64,000 bases of DNA from Bostrychus sinensis (lineage: Eukaryota > Chordata > Actinopteri > Gobiiformes > Eleotridae): assembly GCA_020698575.1 (NCBI GenBank), contig CM036257.1, forward strand, positions 22,831,520 through 22,895,519, in the 5' to 3' direction. The notes under the pieces are model-generated. The model was not told the origin of the DNA, searched no databases, and saw only the letters and a program-made list of their open reading frames with translations. The first letter of the stretch is position 1; each line of letters starts with the position of its first letter. The position numbers were made by a program, and so were the translations under genes. This document shows positions 24,180 to 36,293 of the stretch, piece by piece.

Positions 24180-24960
24180 ATGCATCCAGGACTAAACCAG
24201 GGCCAAACCAGGATTAAACCAGGGCTGAACAAGGACTACAACAGCATTACACAAGGTCTAAACCAGGATTAAAACTTGTCTAAACCAGGACTAAGCCAGG
24301 TCTTAACAAGGACTAAACCAGGGATAAACCAGGACTAAACCAGATCTAAACCAGGACTAAATCAGGACTAAACCAGGGGTAAACAAGGCCTAAACTGGGA
24401 TTACACAAGGTCTATCCCAGGACTAAAATAGGTTTAAACCAGGACTAAGCCAGGTCTAAACGAGGACTAAACGAGATCCCAACCAAGACTAAAACAAACC
24501 TAAATCAGGACTGAAAAACAGGTCTAAAACAGGTCTAAATCAGGACTAAACCAAGACTAAATCAGGTCCAAACCAGGACTAAAACATGTCTAAACCAGGT
24601 CTATCCCAGTCTGAACCAGGACTAGGCATAAACCATGAGAGAGGACTACACCAGAACTAAACCAGGACTAAACTAGGATTAAACCAAGACTAAACTAGGA
24701 CTATACCAGAACTAAAACAGGTCTATGCGAGGTCTAGACCAGTCCAGTACTACACCAAAAATAATCAGGATTAAACCAGGACTACAACCGAATTTAACCA
24801 GGACTACGCCACAACTAAACCAGAACAAAAAGAGGTCTAAACAAGCACGACACCAGGACCAAATATTAAGAAACTGTATAAACTTTAAACTTAACCCCTA
24901 GAGCAAGACTAACACAGGACTAAAACTGAAACTAACCCAGGATGTGAACTACAAAAGACT
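24180..24960 (+). repeat. ACTAAACCAGG minisatellite, degenerate
   Basis: More than 50 variants of an 11-base unit (GGACTAAACCA / GGTCTAAACCA). Related arrays lie at 38366-38965, 39150-39400 and 49680-49860. Confidence 0.95.
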
Positions 24961-25059
24961 CCTGAGTAAGGCTACCACCAGAGGAAACCCACGTGCCACA
25001 AGTCGTACGCATACCACAGTTTGAGAACCACCGTTGTATAGCGTGAAGTGGTATTTTTA

Positions 25060-25520
25060 CACTAACTTTTCCCTCACAGTCCTCACAGCCCTAGGTAATT
25101 CCGCGCGCACACACCCGCCATGGGAAAAGGTGCCAATTATAGTAACAATGTGATGAGCTTCCTCACACTCAGCCCCTCGCTACCTATGCCGCCTCTAATC
25201 CTTTGTTATTAATTATATCTCCAACACAAGCCTACACAGTTCCTCTGGTGTCAGCACCCGGTATCCATGGCAACAGCCTTTTGGTCCCGGCTCTGAGGGA
25301 TCCGCGCGCACATGCCGCCGACGAAAACCGCGTCTGGCTGCTGCAAAAGAGAGATGCTCCCCCTGACAAGATGAATGTAAGTCAACTGGAGACAATGAAA
25401 ACGGCAATGGTAGCAGCAGCAGTAGCACCCATGGGTGTTCAGACTTTAGCAAAGATTTTTTCCTTCCTGCTCGTCAGCTCGCTCGGTCTCTAGGCAGGAT
25501 TGGGAATGGCACTTTCACAG
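25060..25520. other. Unique GC-richer block
   Basis: CpG-containing, non-repetitive. An open stretch at 25203-25493 has no ATG at its beginning and no recognisable domain, so it is not called a gene. Carries the second copy of the 25-base motif. Confidence 0.3.
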
Positions 25521-25756
25521 TTATTACCATAGAGACTGAGTTGGTTAAATCCTCTGTTGCTAAATTTGAGAGATTACGAGTATTTCATGAAGGATTTGTA
25601 ACATAATTGTACACAAAAAACTGCTTAAAATTACGACTGCATTGTTTACTTTTATTTCTAGTTCGGGGGAAAGTATAATATAATCATCTATAGCTTTGAT
25701 CCAGTGGGACCACACTGCATCTACAAAACAGTAGGTACAGAATACAAGCTGTAAAA

Positions 25757-26360
25757 AACGATGATGTAATAATGGTCAATAATGTAATACATGCCAATAA
25801 CGTAACAATTTTGGCAATTTTTAAACGTAATAAAACCAATAACATACTAACTTGCCAATAATGTGATAAAGATTTTGAGCTAATAATGTTGACTGTGGAA
25901 CATTCAACAGAGACACTGGCAAAACATAAAAAGTCTCCTGGATAAGAGATAAAACATGTCATGTCCAGCTGATTTATCTTTAATTTTTTTGGGTTGTAAT
26001 TTAGACTTAGCGTGGATGACTGAGGGTATTCACAGACATAGCTAAGCAAATTGATAATATTCTAAATAGACCATTTTGTACAAGAAAAAAATCTCCTACC
26101 ACCATAATTAACTATGCCATCCACTAAACATATTTCTGATGAGCGCAAAACTGCAAAAAAAGGGAAAAATCTTATTTCCAAGAAACACAGTCCTATTAAT
26201 GTATTATTAATGTATTATTACATTATAGGCTGGAGTTATTACATTTTCAAAGTTATTGTCTCAAAAACTTTATTACATTATTGGCAAGTTATTACATTAT
26301 TGGCTTTATTACATCGAAAATTGCCAAAATTATTACATTATTGGCAGGTATTACATTATA
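25757..26360. mobile_element. Long inverted-repeat DNA element
   Basis: The left arm (25757-25893) and the complement of the right arm (about 26219-26358) both read through 'caataatgtaata', 'gccaataa', 'aattttggcaattt' and 'acttgccaataatgt'. Arms of about 140 bases surround about 325 bases of unrelated sequence. No transposase frame. Superfamily not assigned. Confidence 0.8.
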
Positions 26361-27720
26361 AGTGCAAGTCAATAAATAAACGGTAACACTTTATTTTACA
26401 CTATACTTGATACAGAGTAACTACATTGTAACTACTATGCAACACATGCTGTAACAAACTGTAATATCATGCAACTATTGAGCCAATACTTTTGTGTACT
26501 TTCATTTTGTGTACTTTCAGCTTCTAGGTGCAGAGATAATAAAAATACTTATAACATCACTCTAACAAAGCGCATTCTGCATTATGCTTTTGCAGAAATA
26601 ATACAATGACAACTTTATTATGTGGTAATATGCACTTTGGTGGAGCAGTGTAACAAGTATTTTATTATTTTTGTACCTAGACAATGTAAGTACACAAAAT
26701 TCCATTATATATAAGTACAGTGTTACAATTTAATTTTATTGAAGTTACACAGTATTGTGTGAAATAAAGAGTTAACCAATAAATTACACTACAGTAGAAA
26801 AGTAGGATTATTTCAGTAGTTCAGGTGAAACACATATATCGTATAGATTCAGTAAACACAATGTTAAACCATGAAAACTATTTTAAATGCAATTTAATGT
26901 GGCAATACATATATAAAAATAGTTATTTACTGTTATTTTAGTGTGTTACTCTTATTTGATTTTACTCATTTTTAATGTTTAACAGGAACTGAAGATAAAT
27001 TGAGTATTTTTATTTATTGTTTTTATACTTTTGTGCAGCACTTTGGAAACTGTCTTTATTTGTAAAATGTGCTATATAAATAAAGATAGGACTGGAACTC
27101 TGTCAAGGGCACCAAATGCATCTGTAAAGACTCAAAGTCGGCTAAACTGTTGTTTGTTGATCATCTCTTAGCACAATATTGGTTGAAAGTATTAAAAAAA
27201 TTGCAACAATTGGTAATATCCATAACCATTCACGACATGTGTCCAAATGTAATTATCAGTCAATTTAACGTGACAATATAATAGTAATTTCTTCATATGG
27301 TAATTATGTGATTAAAAGATTAACACCATGAAAATAAACTGGTCGCTCTAGTATATATTGAATAACAGGCCTTGTCCCATTAACTTCTAATTATGCCTCA
27401 TGTTCCTTCATTATGAACTGTGATTAGCTTTAGTTGTTCATGTCTTGTGCAAGAAAAAAGAAAATGCCGTGTATATTCAGCCCTAACTGTGCACTTTTTA
27501 GACTTTGCCAGCTTTGTCAACACTCCAAAGATGTGTGAATAAAGTTTTATGAGGTGATTTGAGCTTTTTCCAGCTGTGTGTTTTGTATTGAAGGAGCCAC
27601 AGTGCTTTCAGGTTAATTAGGAGCGCCCTCTTCAGGTTTGTTTGATTACTTACATGGAAAACGTCTAGAGTTAAAGTTTGGACAGTGCACAAATGGTTAA
27701 GGTCCTAAGTCGCTATATTT
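26360..27720. other. AT-rich gene-free sequence
   Basis: Only a short-element tail (about 26995-27095, 'gcagcactttggaaactgtctttatttgtaaaatgtgc') stands out; no exon found. Confidence 0.4.
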
Positions 27721-27722
27721 TC

Positions 27723-28030
27723 AGAGGTGTAAAAAGTGCTCAAAATATATGCTCAAATAAAAGTACTACTAAAAAAAGAGTAAAAGTTTAAATTTACATC
27801 AAAGCAAATGCTACTGCTACTCCCAGTGCAACTTAGACTGTTCTTACTACTACTACTACTACTACTCTTAAAAGTACTACTATTACTACTACTATTATTT
27901 CTATCCACTTTGGCACCAAGGACAGTACTTTTACTCATTCTGAGACTTAAAAAAATTTTGTAAAAGTAAAATTTTTCCTTGGTAGCCTCCTGCGTTCCTG
28001 TACAGGCTGGATATACATTAAATATCATTA
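27723..28030. mobile_element. hAT-like fragment with internal ACT tract
   Basis: Opens CAGAGGTGTAAAAAGTGCTC, then 'aaaagtactact', an ACT tract (about 27843-27895) and 'agtacttttactcatt'. Resembles the ends of the better preserved element at 62973-63706. Confidence 0.5.
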
Positions 28031-28039
28031 TCACCATTA

Positions 28040-28455
28040 AAACATCAGGCAGTGCAGCTGGGGCCTAGGACATGAGGGGGCCCCCACTGAGAGTCCTTAA
28101 TTACTGTGAATTTTAGTGAATTATTTTCATTCCGTGCTATAAATTACAGTGCAAGCATGATTAATTTAAGAACATGATTAAAACATTAAAATCGTATGAT
28201 ATGCATAATAACTTTACAATATTTACTTAACGCATACAAAGTTAAATTAAAAACAAAAATGTACATCAAATTTATGTGGCACTGACATGTTTGATTAATT
28301 TTAACTATTACTACACTTCCAGTAATTTCAATCCATTTTTTAAAACTTAATGTATATGTGGTATAAACTTGAAAATATATACTGTATGTATAAACTGAAT
28401 GTGCTTCATAACTTAAGGGCACACTCCGAAAGCCTGCACTGGGGCCCCTAATTAC
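28040..28455 (-). repeat. Dispersed repeat R2, minus copy
   Basis: Inverse of 10715-11125: 'aacatcaggcagtgcagc' at the left end and 'gtgcttcataact...ctgcactggggcccc' at the right. Confidence 0.75.
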
Positions 28456-28459
28456 CACT

Positions 28460-29440
28460 GCGTTAGCTCAAATAACAATTACTTTACTAATTTAATCAGC
28501 GCACATCAATACATTCAAAATAAGTGAGAGAATAAGAAATTGTAAAAAGTTTATTGTCTCCGTTGCATAGTTAAGCTAACACAAAAATACATCATCAAAC
28601 TGTCCCATCAAACCAAAACAAGATATGAAAGTCAAAATACAGACAGTTGTTGCTGGTGTCAAACGTGTAAACTTGAATAACCCATAACAAGTATAAAGTG
28701 TAAGCTTTTGCCTGTGCGTGTCAACTGCAGAGACAGCAGCAGTGATCCATAAGAAACAAACACACAGCACCCAGATAAGTGTGGACTACAAAACTCATAA
28801 TGTGCTAGAAACCAAGTGCTTTCACCACACTCCTCCTGTGTTACATTCATATTCACAACAAACAGTACAGCTGCAGTAAAAAAAAAAAACAGTTTGTATG
28901 AAGGTTTAGAAGCAGATTTCGATTTATTAAAGGGACTATATGTAGTAACTGAATTGTTAACTCTGCTAAAATCTTAAGGTATTTAGAGGGAAATAATGTT
29001 ACTGACCATATGCTACAGATATGTTGCAATACAGAAGACTACAGCGTTGCCCTGGGAATGCTGCTGTATCATTTTATACCACTAGATGGAGTCATGAGCG
29101 CCTAGCAGCAGTCACCCTCAAACAGTTTCCTATGCTAAACACTTGAACTAGTGGTTAAAACTGGTACTGCATGATAAAATATCGGGATACAAAGGTTGAC
29201 TCTGTGGGGAACTGCCTTGATAAATTAAACGTCAATACTACATATGATGCCTTTAAGATAGATGTGTACAGATGTAACCAGTAAGAGATATCCCTTGACA
29301 ATAATAAAATAGTTTTATGGCATTTAAAAATATGCTTTACCTCAAAACACACAGTAACTCTCACCCAAACATGTAAAAATGTCTAAAAATAAAAAGCCTA
29401 AATAGCCTGAGTAGCAAAGTCTGCATGTAACAGCTTAGTG
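28460..29440. other. AT-rich gene-free sequence
   Basis: No exon or clear repeat except a fragment around 28925-29120 ('ttaaagggactatatgtagtaa...ccactagatggagtcatg'). Confidence 0.35.
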
Positions 29441-30104
29441 CAGTGGTTCTGAACTGGTCTGATTGTGGGACCCAATTTTTATCCCAGAATTTGTTAATGT
29501 GCTGCACTTTTTAAGTAATTTTTCCTATATTTTAGATAAATGATCAGAGTTTAGTCAGGAAAGAACATCCAGCTATGCCACATTATTATGTAAAACACTG
29601 CATGCCAGAGAGCAGATGATTTAATGTGGCAACCCCAGAGAGGGAAAAGCCAAAAAGAAAGAACATTTATCTAAATTATTAAACTATAACCTTTTTGGCA
29701 TAAATATTTTAAAATATGTCTCACTATTATATAATGTGATTAAAACAAAAGTTAGTCTTAAAGCAAGCTGAACAATGGAACTACAAGCACATGTCAATAA
29801 ATTAAAATATGAGACTAAATTCATGTCAGTAGTTCAATTCACAATTAAGCACATATATTATATAGATTCAGTACTAGTAGTATTTTTTATTTAATGTGAT
29901 GAATATGGCTTACAGCTGATAAAATCACAAATTCAGTATCGCATAATTAAAATATTTTACTCTTTGTGTACTGAATATATGTAATTTATGCATCATTTTA
30001 TTCTTTTAATGACACTTTACACCATATGATATTTTATTGACCTGTGGCTGTATACTCAACCTCCAACCACTTTTGGATCCCGCCCCACCATTTGAGAACC
30101 ACCG
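29441..30104. mobile_element. hAT-like element abutting the nt5c1a 3' end
   Basis: Ends CAGTGGTTCTGAACTGG and the complement of CGGTGGTTCTCAAATGG. Flanking octamers GCTTAGTG and GCTTGTAC share only the first four bases, so the target duplication is eroded or absent. Contains LINE-tail debris (29570-29660). Its right end is 29 bases past the nt5c1a stop. Confidence 0.6.
30033..30038 (-). terminator. nt5c1a: Candidate nt5c1a polyadenylation signal
   Basis: Plus-strand TTTATT reads AATAAA on the minus strand, about 96 bases after the stop codon. It lies inside the hAT-like element 29441-30104, so the 3' end of the transcript may be supplied by transposon sequence. Other TTTATT sites occur further down. 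Confidence 0.35.
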
Positions 30105-30133
30105 GCTTGTACAGTGCACGTCTGCTCCTGACT

Positions 30134-30502
30134 TCACTCCGTTTCTTCAGAAGGCTGCATGATGAGTTTCCCCTTGTGGTACTTCTGTCCTATGCCGTAC
30201 GGGACGTGTGCAGAGATGGTCCCCAGCTCCTTGGCCCCCTCGATGTGGAACATCTGGTCGTCAAAGAAGATGTGTGGTTTGATTTTCTGCAACAGTGGTC
30301 CCTTGGGTGCCCCGGCCAGAAACAGGGCCTCGTCTATCTCCAGACCCCAGCTGCGGAGGGTCTTCAGGACACGGGCCCCCGCGCTTGCTGCGCTACGGGC
30401 CGTCACCAGAAAGGTCCGGATGGGGCAATCCAGACGCTCGTTTTTGGCATAAAACTTTCTCTGGAGCTTTCCTAACGCCTCCAAGAAACACTTAAGCGGG
30501 CC
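30134..30502 (-). CDS. nt5c1a: nt5c1a terminal coding exon 6
   Basis: 369 nt including the TGA stop (30136-30134); 122 residues. Opens with [20 protein letters not shown], then [38 protein letters not shown] and [15 protein letters not shown], the last being the acidic metal-binding motif. The tail after HVPYGIGQK is short, hydrophilic and not conserved. Confidence 0.95.
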   Translation of the reverse strand, partial: GPLKCFLEALGKLQRKFYAKNERLDCPIRTFLVTARSAASAGARVLKTLRSWGLEIDEALFLAGAPKGPLLQKIKPHIFFDDQMFHIEGAKELGTISAHVPYGIGQKYHKGKLIMQPSEETE

Positions 30503-31982
30503 CTGCAAGACAAAGAATTAGGAATATACATTTTAACTGAGATGACAAGAAGATAGACTTGAAAAAATGAAGTAAATGGCTTACAAAAACTTGAAAATTG
30601 TAGAAAAATAAAGTTTTGGTATTTGAATTTAAATTTTGTCTGACTTTGACTACATTGCAAAAAAATCAATATTGGCATAAAGTTAAAATGACTCGAATTA
30701 AAATTATTAATCTTGATTTGAGTAATTTTTTTACTAGATTTTACTATTAGGCTAGATTATTTGACTTGTTTCAAGTTATTTGTCTTGTTTTAAGCCATTT
30801 TTACGATTCCATTTGTTAAAAATGGCCAATGCTGATAATGATTTTTTGTAGCGTAGGTTTAAATGAGGTTAGGGTTATGTTTTTGACAAGACTGTAAAAC
30901 ATAAATACAAGTTTAAGTCATTATTTATTTCAGTAGTTTAGTTGTCCTATGTGTACCCTGCCTAAGGCCCCTAGTATGAGGATAAGCTGCAGTCAGTGAC
31001 CCCTAACAGGAATAAGCAGAATAAGAAGATGAATGGATAAATTCAAAGTGAAACACATACTGTATATTATAAAGGTTCCATGAACACAGAGTTAAATATT
31101 TTGAGCATTTATTTATCTTAATTGTCATGATTAAGATTATTCTGTCATATTCTATTTTAATTACATACACTTTTTATGAAACCTAAAAATTCAGTAAGTC
31201 AAAATTACTACAATTCATATAAATAAATGCTTGAAATATTTCTCTCTGTGTGTATTAAATCCATATATGCGTTTCACTATGAATTGAACTATTAAAATGC
31301 AATGAATTTTCATACATGTTGAAGATATTACCTTGTATGTGTGACTCTGACACAAGTTGTAGCCAAAATTGTAAAATGTAACTATAAATATGTCAGCTGG
31401 TCCATTAAAATGATAACTCTGGGTCCAAAGATGACACCACTAAAAAAGCAGTTTAATTATGTAAATAAAAATTCACTAGGTTTACAGTAAGGCAGTCGTT
31501 TCCTGAATAATTTACCGCTACAAAATGCAAGTTCAATCCAGTTAAGGACATTTTATACTTGAACGCTTCTATTAAAGTATTACAGAGCTTAAAAGCTTCA
31601 TGTCGGCTAAGTCAGTTACAGATTCCAATTTTCTTTTCCATAAGGAGTTGGCCTTGTCACTTACAATGTTTGCATATTGCTGCGTAGGCATTTCTACACT
31701 GTGTATTGCCACTTTTCCTAATAAATGTCAGAAATGTTGGTAAGAAAGCTTTCTGTCAGGATTTATTAAGCGCTTACACCATCTATTAGCCTAAACAGAA
31801 AAATACATAGAAATAATATTATAACCACGAACAAATTAAGTAAATAACACAGACCACCTGTTAGTGGGAGGGATATATTAAGTAGCAAGTAAACATTTTG
31901 TCCACAAAGTTGATGTGTTAAAAGCAGATTTGAGAGAGTTTGACAAGGGCCAAACAAGACAAACTCTGACATTATGGAGTAC

Positions 31983-32170
31983 CTGTGTCAGTGGTAGGTT
32001 TTCAAAGGTCTTCTCGTGTTCGAAGAGCGCGTCCAGACCTTCCTTTTTTACGATGACCTCGGACTCGTCGGAGAAAAGCACGGCGTCTCCGTCGAAGGCC
32101 ACTCTGAGCTGAGTGTCACTGAGCTCCGACACCATTGTCCCAGGCATAAACATGGTGGCTGCAGCGATAC
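31983..32170 (-). CDS. nt5c1a: nt5c1a coding exon 5
   Basis: 188 nt, phase 1 in and phase 0 out, acceptor tttcttcag and donor CAG|GTACTC. Carries [17 protein letters not shown]; the paired aspartates are the predicted catalytic motif of the HAD-like cN-I fold. Followed by [19 protein letters not shown]. Confidence 0.93.
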
Positions 32171-33924
32171 CTGAAGAAAGAAAAGCAGACGAGTTTTTCT
32201 TTGGGACTGTTCGCCGTTACAATAATCTCTGGTAGATTTTGTCACATCACATGCAGTTTGTCTGAAATTAGCAAATCAAATAATTTATTTGCAAAGATAC
32301 AGTATGCACTTTGCCTTGGTCTGGCTCCAAAGCATGCTCACTGTCTCCACAATGAACCTGAGTAAGCTCCAATCTATAAACAGTATACGCCACAATTGCC
32401 CAAGAATGAATCCCGTTATCCAGGTGTGTTACTTTGAATAAAGAGACACCCCCACCCCAAAAATTGCTCCAAGTCATTCCCCATTTCTCACCTTAATTTT
32501 CTGTCTATCCACATTGTCTATATCTAATAAAAGCTAAAAAGCCTAAAATAACTCCTAAAAAGAGACTAAGGGAATAATGTGTATATCGTACGTTACTGAC
32601 AGTGTAGTTAAGGTGTTACTTTAATTTGAAAACACAGGGTGACTCCCATTACTATTAAGTTTATATATAATGAGATTTAAACCGTAATATGAGCAGTATA
32701 TTCATTAATTCATCTTCTTTCGCTTATTACCATTTGGGGTCATGGATGACTGGAGCCTATCCCAGTAACTTTAGGCCTTAGGCGGGGTCCACCCAGGACA
32801 GGAGGCAGTTTGTTGCAGGGCTGACTCAGAGACACACACAGACAGACAACTATTCACTCTCACATAAGGCTGGGCAATTTATCACAGCTAACAGCAGAGC
32901 TACCATACCTGCTGGAAAACAAGCTCACTGTGACTGGAAACTCACAGATGATTGTTTTGATTTATGTAGACTGCATTACCGATTTTTAAACCAGTACCAG
33001 CACATGCTACTTCCAGTACTTTTAAATGTTACATACATTTACACAGCACAAAACATTTCAATTATGTAGTCTAATTTTTATAATGTGTTACTGTAGGATG
33101 TTGAATTAAGGAGATTAACAAATGAATCCAATACAGTGCACAGGTTAGAGGAACAACAAGGAAAGAAAGCAGAAGTGTTTGCTTAAACAATGCCACCAAC
33201 ACACACAGAAACATGTGCTAAATGACATTTTACACACTTGTTGTTGTCTAAACAGTCTCTCTCACCTCTCCTGTGAAGACAAGTCGCTACTGAAACGTGT
33301 TATAAACAAACACGGCTGCAACGTAATCCTCACTAAATGAACTGAGCTGTTTTATATTTACACATTGTTATTCTGTCAGTGTAGCATTTGGCTTGTACTC
33401 ATTTGAAACCCGAGACGTGCTTGAGGCCGCTTTAGTATGCATCACATACAGAGAGGGATACATATGACATAGAGTAGATAGATGTAGCAGCAGATAGAGC
33501 AGCTGTGGTCTTTCAATCAGGTCTAGTGATGAAATGCTCCTGATTTTGCACTTGCATTAACTCGCTTGACATTTTCTCGCCTCCGAAATTCAATTAATTT
33601 CCACTTTGCGCGTGTTTGTGTTTCATATCTGTTTGTATTATGTGCATTGAGACAGCGGGAGGGCCATAAATCACACAGCGTCTTCAACCTGCTCTTTCTT
33701 GCTTCGCAGTGAGGGGTCGAGATTTTCTGTCAACAGTGTGAATGAGTCACGCGCAGATCCGTCGTGTAAGCAGGTTAACGCCGCTGAAGTGCAAAATACA
33801 TTACGGGGAAGCTTTAAAAGGCTGTTCAATCCAATTTGTATAGAAGACACATTGCATAAATACAAAATATATTTAAATGATGATCCAATGGGTGCAGTAC
33901 TTATACACCACAGCGAATCATCTG

Positions 33925-34200
33925 GCCCCATTTAGCCCTGTCCTCAGCATCCTCTTCTCTCACACCAACTAACTTCATACCCTCTTTCACTTCATCTATT
34001 AATCTTCTCTTTGGTCAGCTCTAATCTCAGCATCCTTCTTCATATACAGTATATTCATGATTCCTTCTCTGTACATGCCAAAACCGTCTCAGTCTGGCCT
34101 CTCTGACTAGATTTCAAAAACACCTAGCATGAGTTGTCCTGCTGATGTACACATTCCTGATCCTTTCCATCCTCGTCATGAACAAATAGACCCGCCCTGG
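33925..34200 (-). mobile_element. Non-LTR retrotransposon fragment
   Basis: On the minus strand it reads 'catgacgaggatggaaagga...', 'agaggccagactgagacgg', 'gctgagattagagctgacc' and 'gtgtgagagaagaggatgctgagg', a familiar fish LINE reverse-transcriptase C-terminal region. Broken, no open frame. Confidence 0.6.
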
Positions 34201-35386
34201 ATTTAAGGAAACCTGTGTGTAATGGTATAGTAACAGGTATCATCTGTAAAAAAAAAAAAAAAGGCTTTATAATATCTATGGAAGTCAGGATTAACTGATT
34301 ATACTATTATTCGCAAGTATAAATGTCATGGTGGGATAATAACCGTAAGAATTTTAGAAACCACAGTATCTCACACCTCTTGGAGCCTCTGGTACGTTCC
34401 ATGTGGTGCTTTAAGTAAACGCAGCCTCTCAGAGCGCTGTACACTCTCCACACTTCATCCTACTGTGAGTCAAACTCATGTTTAACTCTGCGCTAGTTCT
34501 GCCACTGCTCTTTTCCTTTAGTCTCCCTCTCTTGCCTCGTAGCCAACCTCTCGACCGCTCCATTACGCGCTAAATATACAGGTGAATTCTGAGCAAAACA
34601 CGAACAGAAACTGACTGAAACCCTGGGACACTGTTCTCTGCTGGGACACAGCGTATATCAACATTAGTCTGCCCAGTAAAAGTTACCAAAGCACCCAAGG
34701 GAAGAGGCTTTTCTTCCTGGGGAGGTTGCGTGTACAGTGTGGATGTAAGTATGCATGTGCTGTTATTTCACTGCCAGTTACTATAAGAAAAAAATTATCT
34801 TCTAAGTATTGGTTTAGCAGTGGCCGTATAAATGCATGCCACAAACTGGCCCTGAGTTGGTACATGTTTAAATGGTCCTTATAGCTAATCAATAAAATAA
34901 AACAGAAAAGAATGGGAATGGGTCAGACAGGTTTATCGGCATTTAATAAAATCATATAATTGCAATATCTCATCTCACAATAATCGTGACACAAACATTT
35001 TACATCATGACTTCCCTAATGATGTCATATTGGCACACACCAATAAGGGATGCTCTGATTGGCTGCTGAACAATGGTTGACAGGGAAACATAGAGAAAGT
35101 CTCTATTTTAGCCATAGATACGTCTTGTTACAAAGACAAACCTTGCCAAAAAGAGAAAGTATGTTGGAAAAAAGATATGCAAAGTAAAAAATGCTGATAA
35201 AATTTTACAATGCAAGATGTGATGTTTAACAAGGCAGGTAACAGATTTCATTATGACAGCACCCAGGATGGCATTAGTAAAATCAGCTAGCTCAGCTTTA
35301 AGCTCTGCCTACTGTCTTTTACTCAGTGCCATTGTCTCCAAACCGGACATTTCTCATTCTTGCTGACCATTCTGAGCAGTACTTAC

Positions 35387-35509
35387 CTTCACCAATTGCT
35401 TGTGTGACTTTCTTTGAATCTTTGGACAGGTACAGATTGGTCAGGTAAGCCTTTAGATACCCCATAGGGCTCCTCCCTCCAGTCATGCAGAATCTCTCTA
35501 TTGTCAAGT
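35387..35509 (-). CDS. nt5c1a: nt5c1a coding exon 4
   Basis: 123 nt, phase 1 in and out, acceptor cattttag and donor AAG|GTAAGT. With the previous exon it completes [14 protein letters not shown] and continues with [12 protein letters not shown]. Intron 3 is only 143 bp. Confidence 0.92.
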
Positions 35510-35652
35510 CTAAAATGAAAGCAGAGTATTGGCATCAATCTACCAATACTAATTATATTACATCATTCAAGTGTGGTGTAGCTGTCACACCGCACTGATT
35601 TTAATTGGCCCTATTACGGCTACATAATGGTTTAGTTATAGGTGTAGCGTAC

Positions 35653-35782
35653 CATAGTGATTGATGCTGTTTATGAGGCGTACTCCGACCTGGGCATGGT
35701 TATTAGTCATTAAAACAATGTCAAACAACTCCTCACTGTCTGGATACAGCTTCCTGAGTCGTTCATTGACGTGCATTAAAGC
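35653..35782 (-). CDS. nt5c1a: nt5c1a coding exon 3
   Basis: 130 nt, phase 0 in and phase 1 out, acceptor tctttcag and donor ATG|GTACGC. Encodes [18 protein letters not shown] followed by [17 protein letters not shown], among the most conserved blocks of the family. Confidence 0.93.
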
Positions 35783-36293
35783 CTGAAAGAAAAAAAGAAA
35801 AAAAGATATTGGGTTAGAAAAGTCCACTTATTAAAAAATAGCATTACTTAATCTTTCCTTTTAGTTTTGTTATAGATTGTGCTGACAGTGCTTTGAAAAT
35901 AAATGATATTTGAGGAACTTGAAATACAGGGCATACAGGCGGATTACTTGTGACATTAGTATAGGATCCAATCTGGAGAACTGGCCAGGATCTGAGAAGC
36001 AGTACAGCTGTAAAGAAGTGGTTTATAGTGTCAAGACAAAAAAAAGCTCCATCAAAAAGAAATATCAGTTCAGAGAAGCCTTCTACCCACAGTGACCAAG
36101 AAGTACCAAGACGATAGTTTTCTACCGAGCACTCACTTGCAGCAAATCACTTCATGAGGACTACAAGCAGGCACATAAAGAAACTTCAAAAACCAGTTTA
36201 GCATTAGTTTCAATAAATCCTCTTTGATCGTCTTTTGAATAAATCATTGAAAAATTATGTCGTCAAAAAAGGTGGAATGACAATTAACTAAAC

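Noticed and set aside
25203..25493. 96-codon plus-strand frame in a GC-richer block
   Set aside because: No ATG at its beginning, no family match, and no convincing acceptor/donor pair.
33671..33931. Overlapping 78-86-codon frames on both strands before the LINE fragment
   Set aside because: No family features, no splice context; unique intronic sequence.
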